A stretch of DNA of 64,000 nucleotides, taken from NCBI GenBank assembly GCA_964542315.1, contig CAZIUA010000004.1, positions 1-64,000 of the forward strand. Reading direction: 5' to 3'. Below, piece after piece: positions 60,101-64,000 of this stretch (positions within the stretch are counted from its first letter, which is position 1; every line of letters starts with the position of its first letter). The DNA comes from UBA11524 sp964542315 (GTDB lineage Bacteria > Bacillota > Clostridia > Christensenellales > Aristaeellaceae). A model generated the notes under the pieces. The model was not told the origin of the DNA. It saw nothing but the letters and a program-made list of their open reading frames with translations, and ran no database searches. Both the position numbers and the translations under genes were made by a program.

Positions 60101-61392
60101 TGACCGCCGATATCCAGCACACAGTCCACCTGCGGATCGAAGAACGCAGCCGCCGTGCAGTGCGCGATGGTTTCGACCTCGCCTTCATCCAGGGAGAAGG
60201 CGGATTTCAGCAGCGTTTCGCCATAACCGGTGGAGCATGCACGCACGATGTGCGCCGTGTCAGGCAGCTGCTCCTTCAGTTCCGCGATGGCCGCCATGGC
60301 CGTCTTGATGGGATTGCCCTGGTTGTTCGCGTAGTAGCTGAACAGCAGCTGGCCGTCCTGGCCGATCAGTGCGGCCTTGGTGGTGGTAGAACCCGCATCG
60401 ATGCCCAAGAAGCAATCGCCGGAATAGGTCTTGATATCGCCCTTGGACACGGATGCACGCTGGTGGCGCGCACGGAAGGCGTCATAATCCGCCTGAGAGG
60501 CGAAAAGGGGATCAAGGCGTTTGAGCTCAAAGCTCATCTGCACGCCCTTTTCGAGCCGCTCCATCACGGTCTCAAGCGGGATGGGCGTAGCATCCGCCGC
60601 TTCCATCGCGGCGCCCATAGCAGCGAAGAGGTGGGAGTTTTCCGGATCCACGGTGGTTTCCGCCGTCAGCCCCAGCGTGCGGACGAAGGCTGCTTTCAGC
60701 TCCGTCAGGAAATGTAGCGGGCCGCCCAGGAAAGCCACACAGCCGCGGATGGGCTTGCCGCAGGCCAGGCCGGAAATGGTCTGATTCACCACCGCCTGGA
60801 AGATGGAGGCGGCCAGATCAGCGCGTGCTGCACCCTCATTGATCAGCGGCTGAATATCCGTCTTGGCGAACACGCCGCAGCGCGCCGCGATGGGGTAGAT
60901 GCGCTGGTACTGGGCGGCCTCGCGGTTCAGCCCTTCCGCATCCGTCTGAAGGAGCGCTGCCATCTGGTCGATGAAGGAGCCTGTGCCGCCTGCACAGACG
61001 CCGTTCATGCGCTCCTCCAGGCCGCCGGTGAAATAGATGATCTTCGCGTCTTCGCCGCCCAGCTCGATGGCGACATCCGTCTGGGGCGCCTGCTTCTTCA
61101 GCGCCGTGGCGACGGCTACCACTTCCTGCACAAAGCTGATATCAAGTGCCTTGCCCAGATTGATCGCGCCCGAACCGGTGATGCGCATCTTCAGGTTGCA
61201 ATCGCCCAGGCATTCCTTCGCCTCACGCAGCAGCGCCGCAAGGGTTTGCTGGGTCTGCGCCATATGGCGGCGATACTGCCCGTAGAGCATCTGCCCCTCG
61301 TCGTTCTGGATGACGAGCTTCACAGTGGTCGAACCGACATCAATGCCGGCCTGGTAGGCGGGGAGGCTTTCGTACCGTTCGCTTTGGTTCAT
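57136..61392 (-). CDS. Large acyl-CoA dehydratase activase-related protein (two BcrAD/BadFG ATPase domains, DUF2229 and HgdB-like region)
   Basis: 1418 residues from ATG 61392 (GGAG nine bases upstream). Domain order: ASKHA ATPase 1 (AGIDVGSTTVKLVIQN at about 14-29; VCAGGTGSFIDQM), ATPase 2 (FLGIDAGSTTTKAALIG at about 325; NEACSSGCGSFIES), each with the cysteine that in HgdC-type activases ligates a shared 4Fe-4S cluster; a cysteine-rich segment (CKGCTNRCTLTINRF…GNRCEKG); a DUF2229 region (about 660-900; PSESECYPAKLAHGHV); and a C-terminal HgdB/D-like part (NNDACFPSITVVGQIMEA, QTGGCCRASNY, QPFACLPNHVVGKG). Such fused proteins are frequent in anaerobes; they are thought to drive ATP-dependent low-potential electron transfer, but the substrate is unknown. 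No separate dehydratase subunits nearby. Confidence 0.88.
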   Translation of the reverse strand: MNQSERYESLPAYQAGIDVGSTTVKLVIQNDEGQMLYGQYRRHMAQTQQTLAALLREAKECLGDCNLKMRITGSGAINLGKALDISFVQEVVAVATALKKQAPQTDVAIELGGEDAKIIYFTGGLEERMNGVCAGGTGSFIDQMAALLQTDAEGLNREAAQYQRIYPIAARCGVFAKTDIQPLINEGAARADLAASIFQAVVNQTISGLACGKPIRGCVAFLGGPLHFLTELKAAFVRTLGLTAETTVDPENSHLFAAMGAAMEAADATPIPLETVMERLEKGVQMSFELKRLDPLFASQADYDAFRARHQRASVSKGDIKTYSGDCFLGIDAGSTTTKAALIGQDGQLLFSYYANNQGNPIKTAMAAIAELKEQLPDTAHIVRACSTGYGETLLKSAFSLDEGEVETIAHCTAAAFFDPQVDCVLDIGGQDMKCIKLRDGCVDTVLLNEACSSGCGSFIESFANSLGYTAKEFANEALFAAHPIDLGTRCTVFMNSNVKQAQKEGAPVSDISAGLAYSVIKNALYKVIKLADASELGDHIVVQGGTFHNQAVLRAFEKIAGVEATCPDISGMMGAFGAALIARSRYHGQPTTMLALDDILALQYETSTTRCKGCTNRCTLTINRFSNGNRHITGNRCEKGLGASHSERKGPSMVEYKRERLFRYEPLAEENAPRGTVGLPRVLNMYENYPFWATFFRELGIRAVLSPLSTRKLYELGMESIPSESECYPAKLAHGHVQWLINEGVKTIFHPCVFYEHQENGKAQNHFNCPIVVSYAENLKNNVEAVTSGEVHYIRPFIAFTSEQTAAHRLIDVCQREWGIPEAEVKAAVHAAWAEQQQAKADIRAKGAELLHEMEQRGENGVVLAGRPYHIDPEINHGIPELIASYGLYVFTEDSLPQLDNPTAPLRVLDQWVYHSRLYNAAEFVSTRDDLELVQLNSFGCGLDAVTTDQVNEILQKSNKLYTVLKIDEVNNLGAVRIRIRSLLAAMKLRKERHITAQPESAAYHRTEFTKEMFREGYTILAPQMSPIHFDILEPVFRQYGFNMEVLDNDNRTAIDTGLKYVNNDACFPSITVVGQIMEAVLSGRYDTNKLAIIMTQTGGCCRASNYIGFIRRALDKANLGHIPVISLNAVGLEHNSGFKVPLKLLFRAAQGVVYGDLFMRCLYRVRPYELEAGSANALHAQWQEIAIDSLINKHSKWSYSRVCKGIIEAFDALPIDETLRKPRVGVVGEILVKYMPLANNHLVELLEREGAEAVVPDLMDFMNYSLHNGTYKHRFLGSGSKLVSDIGIHAIYLLRKPALDALEKSKRFDAPLRIDKVAKLAKPFLSIGNQYGEGWFLTGEMAELITTGVPNIVCIQPFACLPNHVVGKGVIKQLKKAYPQANIIAVDYDPGASEVNQLNRIKLMLSTAKQNLANQE

Positions 61393-61604
61393 ATTCCTGA
61401 TCTCCAACTTCCATCTCAAGGATATATGGCCTGAAATCAGCCATGATCAAAGCGGCTGCCATGACGGACAGCCGCATTTCGCTTTCGGCGGTGTATTTTT
61501 CGGCATTTTTGCGAAAAATACACCTATGTAACTGTAATGTTCTGCTGTGAACTAAATATGAAGCGATCGTAAATAATGTCGAAACATGGCGCGATTTTCG
61601 CACG

Positions 61605-61632
61605 AAAAAAGCTGCTCTCGCTGGAGCGCAGC
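61605..61632 (-). terminator. Terminator of the small 107-residue protein gene
   Basis: GCTGC.CTC/GAG.GCAGC stem over CAGC, followed by TTTTTT on the minus strand. Confidence 0.85.
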
Positions 61633-61643
61633 CTTTCCATCGC

Positions 61644-61967
61644 TTACTTGTCGAACACAAAGGGATTGCCGTTCTGCGGGTCAAAGGTGACCTTGCCGGT
61701 CAGGCGGACGTCTGCAGTGCCCTCCGGGATCGGCATGGAATCCACGCAGAAATCCTTGGTGGATTCGCTGCCGATCATATAAACGGTGGTCGCAGCCGTG
61801 TCGATGGAGAAGGACTTCTCCTCGCCGTTCTTCAGTTCGCCCAGTTTGCGACAAGCGGCGCCCTTGATGGTCAGCTCATTGGCCGCTGCATCCGCCACAT
61901 AAACCAGCATCTTGCCCAGGAAGCCGGCAAAGCTCTTGTTGCGCTTGATCGTCAGTGTACGTGCCAC
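61644..61967 (-). CDS. Small beta-rich protein of unknown function
   Basis: 107 residues. Start GTG 61967: GGAGGTG is eight bases upstream, and the open frame beyond it covers the promoter. Predicted soluble beta-sandwich (ARTLTIKRNKSFAGFLGKMLVYV…, ELKNGEEKSFSID, DVRLTGKVTFDP), with three cysteines and no signal peptide. I do not recognise the family; it looks like a compact stand-alone domain. Monocistronic, with a fully consensus promoter and strong terminator, which implies high expression and a general cellular role. Confidence 0.75.
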   Translation of the reverse strand: MARTLTIKRNKSFAGFLGKMLVYVADAAANELTIKGAACRKLGELKNGEEKSFSIDTAATTVYMIGSESTKDFCVDSMPIPEGTADVRLTGKVTFDPQNGNPFVFDK

Positions 61968-61992
61968 ATTCAACACCTCCTCTCTGCGATCT

Positions 61993-62021
61993 ATTATAGT
62001 CCAAACAAAGAATACTGTCAA
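61993..62021 (-). promoter_or_regulatory. Consensus promoter of the 107-residue protein gene
   Basis: TTGACA, 17 bp, TATAAT on the minus strand, both boxes perfect; the best sigma-70-type promoter in the window. Confidence 0.9.
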
Positions 62022-62058
62022 GATGAACAAAGGGCTTTCTATGATCGCATATATGTGC

Positions 62059-62064
62059 TATAAT
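62059..62064 (+). promoter_or_regulatory. Extended -10 of the ZIP gene
   Basis: TGTGCTATAAT gives a TG-extended -10; no clear -35 (TTTCTA). Confidence 0.55.
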
Positions 62065-62097
62065 CATGTCGAATCAACTACAAAAGGAGCGACTCAC

Positions 62098-62850
62098 ATG
62101 CAGATCGTGTTTCTGACGGCCCTCGGCGTTGGCGGGGCTACACTCGTTGGTGCATTGCTGGGATTCATTTTCCGCAGCATTTCCCATCGTTTTTCGGATA
62201 TCGTGCTCTCGTTTGCAGCGGGCGTCATGCTGGCGGCGGCTGTGCTCGGCCTGATCCTGCCGTCCATCGAGTACGGCGGCGAATGGGGCCTGCTGTATAC
62301 CATCCCGGGCATTATCGTCGGCGCGCTGTGCCTGAATCTGCTGGATAAGCTCGTGCCGCATCTGCATAAGCTCGTCGGTACGGACAGCGAAGCGCATCAT
62401 AACGCCAGCCTGGACAAGGTGCTGCTCTTTGTCATGGCCATTGCGATCCACAACCTGCCTGAAGGCCTCGCAGCGGGTGTGGGCTTCGGCTCGGAGGACA
62501 TTTCCCACGCGTTGCTGATCGCAGGCAGCATCGCCCTGCAGAACATCCCGGAGAGCATGGTCATCATCGCGCCGATGCTGGCTGCAGGCGTCTCCACGAA
62601 GCGGACGATGCTCGCGGCAGCTATGACGGGCGCGGTGGAGGTCGTTGGCACGTTGCTGGGCTATTACACCGTCAGCATTTCGCAGGCCGTGCTGCCCTTT
62701 GCACTGGCCTTTGCCGGCGGCACCATGCTCTATGTCATCAGCGACGAGATGATCCCGGAGACCCATGCGCATGGTGCTGAGCGCGGTGCCACCTGGGCGC
62801 TGCTTATTGGCTTTTGTGTGATGCTGATTTCGGATGTGCTGCTGAGCTAA
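62098..62850 (+). CDS. ZIP family divalent metal transporter
   Basis: 250 residues from ATG 62098 (AAGGAG upstream). Eight predicted spans. Span IV carries HNLPEGLAAGVGFG and span V NIPESMVIIAPM, the metal-binding motifs of GufA/ZupT-type ZIP proteins that import zinc and other divalent metals. The histidine-rich loop between spans III and IV is short (PHLHKLVGTDSEAHHN). Span V has NIPES where many members have a histidine, as is common in the GufA subgroup. Single gene. Confidence 0.92.
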   Translation: MQIVFLTALGVGGATLVGALLGFIFRSISHRFSDIVLSFAAGVMLAAAVLGLILPSIEYGGEWGLLYTIPGIIVGALCLNLLDKLVPHLHKLVGTDSEAHHNASLDKVLLFVMAIAIHNLPEGLAAGVGFGSEDISHALLIAGSIALQNIPESMVIIAPMLAAGVSTKRTMLAAAMTGAVEVVGTLLGYYTVSISQAVLPFALAFAGGTMLYVISDEMIPETHAHGAERGATWALLIGFCVMLISDVLLS

Positions 62851-62886
62851 TGCAAGCAGATCAGCGTTTTTCTCCAGTACAGCAGT

Positions 62887-62915
62887 TGTAATTTTCCTGA
62901 CTTTGCGATAAAATA
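62887..62915 (+). promoter_or_regulatory. ddh promoter
   Basis: TTGTAA, 17 bp, TAAAAT. Confidence 0.65.
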
Positions 62916-62975
62916 GCATGGTGCGGTGTGCAATACGCCGCATCCATGTCAAACCAACAGAAAGGGATGATTTCC

Positions 62976-63965
62976 TTGGCAGGAAAGATCCGTGTGGCCA
63001 TCCTTGGCTATGGCAATCTCGGCCGCGGCGTGGAAGCCGCCATGCCGCATCAGCCTGATATGACTTTGCAGGCGATCTTCACCCGTCGCGCGCCTGAGAC
63101 CCTTCACCCCATGACGGATGTGCCTGTTTACCATGTGGACGAGCTGCTGGCACACAAGGACGAGATTGATGTGCTCATCCTCTGCGGCGGCAGTGCGACC
63201 GATCTGCCTGTGCAGAGTCCGGAATGGGCTGCGCATTTCAATATCGTGGACAGTTTCGACAACCACTCCCGCATTCCGGAGCATTTCGATGCGGTGGACG
63301 CTGCCGCCCGCGTCGCCGGTACGACTGCGCTGATCTCCGTCGGCTGGGATCCCGGTCTGTTCAGCCTCCAGCGCCTGCTGGGCAACTGCGTGCTGCCCAA
63401 TGGCAAGGATTATACCTTCTGGGGGAAGGGCGTCAGCCAGGGGCATTCGGATGCCATCCGCCGGATCGATGGCGTGAAGGACGCCAAGCAGTACACCATT
63501 CCGGTGGAATCCGCGCTGGAGCGTGTTCGCGCAGGGGAGGATCCTGAGCTGACTGCGCGCGAAAAGCACCTGCGTGAGTGCTTCGTCGTCGCGGAGGAAG
63601 GCGCTGATCTTGCCCGCATCGAACGGGAGATCAAGACCATGCCTGCGTATTTCGAGCCCTATGACACCACGGTGCATTTCATCACCGAGGAGGAGCTCAA
63701 GCGCGACCACAGCGGCATTCCCCATGGCGGATTCGTCCTGCGCAGCGGCGTCACCGGCCTCCACGGCGAGACCCGTCAGATGATCGAATACCAGCTGACG
63801 CTCGGCTCCAATCCGGAATTCACCTCCAGCGTGCTGGTGATGTGCGCCCGTGCAGCCGTGCGGATGAACCGCGAGGGCCAGGTGGGCTGCAAGACCATTC
63901 TGGATGTCGCACCGGCGTATTTCTCACCGAAGGACGGCGCTGAACTCCGCCGTACCCTGCTGTAA
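62976..63965 (+). CDS. ddh: meso-Diaminopimelate D-dehydrogenase
   Basis: 329 residues. Start TTG 62976: AAAGGG is nine bases upstream, whereas ATG 62967 abuts it and ATG 62946 has no ribosome site. NADPH-dependent reductive amination of tetrahydrodipicolinate to meso-diaminopimelate in one step, bypassing the acylated-intermediate routes of lysine/peptidoglycan biosynthesis. Rossmann motif VAILGYGNLGRGVEAA; substrate motifs CGGSATDLP, SFDNHSRIP, SVGWDPGLFS, FWGKGVSQGHSDAIRRI and SNPEFTSSVLV all present. Length matches the family (about 326). Monocistronic as far as the window shows. Confidence 0.95.
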   Translation: MAGKIRVAILGYGNLGRGVEAAMPHQPDMTLQAIFTRRAPETLHPMTDVPVYHVDELLAHKDEIDVLILCGGSATDLPVQSPEWAAHFNIVDSFDNHSRIPEHFDAVDAAARVAGTTALISVGWDPGLFSLQRLLGNCVLPNGKDYTFWGKGVSQGHSDAIRRIDGVKDAKQYTIPVESALERVRAGEDPELTAREKHLRECFVVAEEGADLARIEREIKTMPAYFEPYDTTVHFITEEELKRDHSGIPHGGFVLRSGVTGLHGETRQMIEYQLTLGSNPEFTSSVLVMCARAAVRMNREGQVGCKTILDVAPAYFSPKDGAELRRTLL

Positions 63966-64000
63966 TCTACCGCAATAGAAGATCCCCTGTCAGGCAGCAA

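Noticed and set aside
57568..60717. 1049-codon plus-strand ORF
   Set aside because: Shadow of the activase/dehydratase-like gene; composition dominated by His, Ala, Val, Gln and Arg; no start signal.

Overview
The window looks like a chromosomal segment of a fairly GC-rich (about 60%) anaerobic member of the Clostridia. The evidence is the dnaG-rpoD-trmK-nif3 gene order known from Firmicutes, HPr kinase (hprK), a tetrahydrofolate riboswitch ahead of folT, LplB/YtcP-type sugar permeases with a YesM/YesN two-component system, meso-diaminopimelate dehydrogenase, and a two-domain 2-hydroxyacyl-CoA-dehydratase activase. Signal peptides of the form MKKLL..LMLCLSLLPA, abundant glycoside hydrolases and UroD-like proteins would suit a gut or rumen Christensenellales/Oscillospirales-type organism; that placement is inference. 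I see no rRNA, tRNA, CRISPR array, insertion sequence or prophage.

Layout. 1-1.6 kb: a 5'-broken comM/yifB fragment and a SPOR-domain membrane protein. 1.6-11.2 kb (minus strand): an RluA-type pseudouridine synthase and an unknown protein, then the zinc-ribbon/Nif3/TrmK/RpoD/DnaG/dGTPase housekeeping block, headed by an XRE regulator with an internal 26-residue repeat. 11.3-14.1 kb (minus): a carbon-control operon, HAD phosphatase-hprK-ROK glucokinase, with a clear promoter. 14.3-18.6 kb: a GH3 beta-glycosidase and two tandem VanW paralogues. 18.6-19.9 kb (minus): murI and a frameshifted small kinase. 20-25.2 kb: a cluster of very small ORFs, a DUF951 protein overlapping signal peptidase I, a secreted protein, THF riboswitch-folT, nth and an iron-sulfur flavoprotein. 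25.1-28.4 kb (minus): ftsH with a DUF308 protein, preceded by four 11-bp direct repeats, and a cysteine-rich protein.

28.5-45.9 kb is a glycan utilisation locus. It holds a UroD-family putative methyltransferase, two LplB/YtcP permeases, two substrate-binding proteins, GH115-like, clan GH-D (GH36-like) and GH4 enzymes, two aldo-keto reductases, and a convergent YesM/YesN two-component system as its probable sensor. No transporter ATPase is encoded here, so a shared MsmK-type ATPase elsewhere is expected. The enzyme set suggests glucuronic-acid- and/or galactose-decorated hemicellulose.

46-64 kb: yajC, a 618-residue secreted protein, a CNNM/CBS (CorC-like) membrane protein with a structured leader, two YcxB-like paralogues (the second frameshifted), a DegV protein, a 1553-residue secreted protein built of SdrD-B-like domains behind an operator-like palindrome, a 1418-residue activase/dehydratase-like protein, a small unknown protein with a consensus promoter, a ZIP transporter and meso-diaminopimelate dehydrogenase.

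Many promoters have recognisable -35 and -10 boxes 17 bp apart, and operons often use 4-bp ATGA overlaps. Three or four ORFs appear broken by single-base shifts, so base-level errors in the assembly should be considered alongside real decay.
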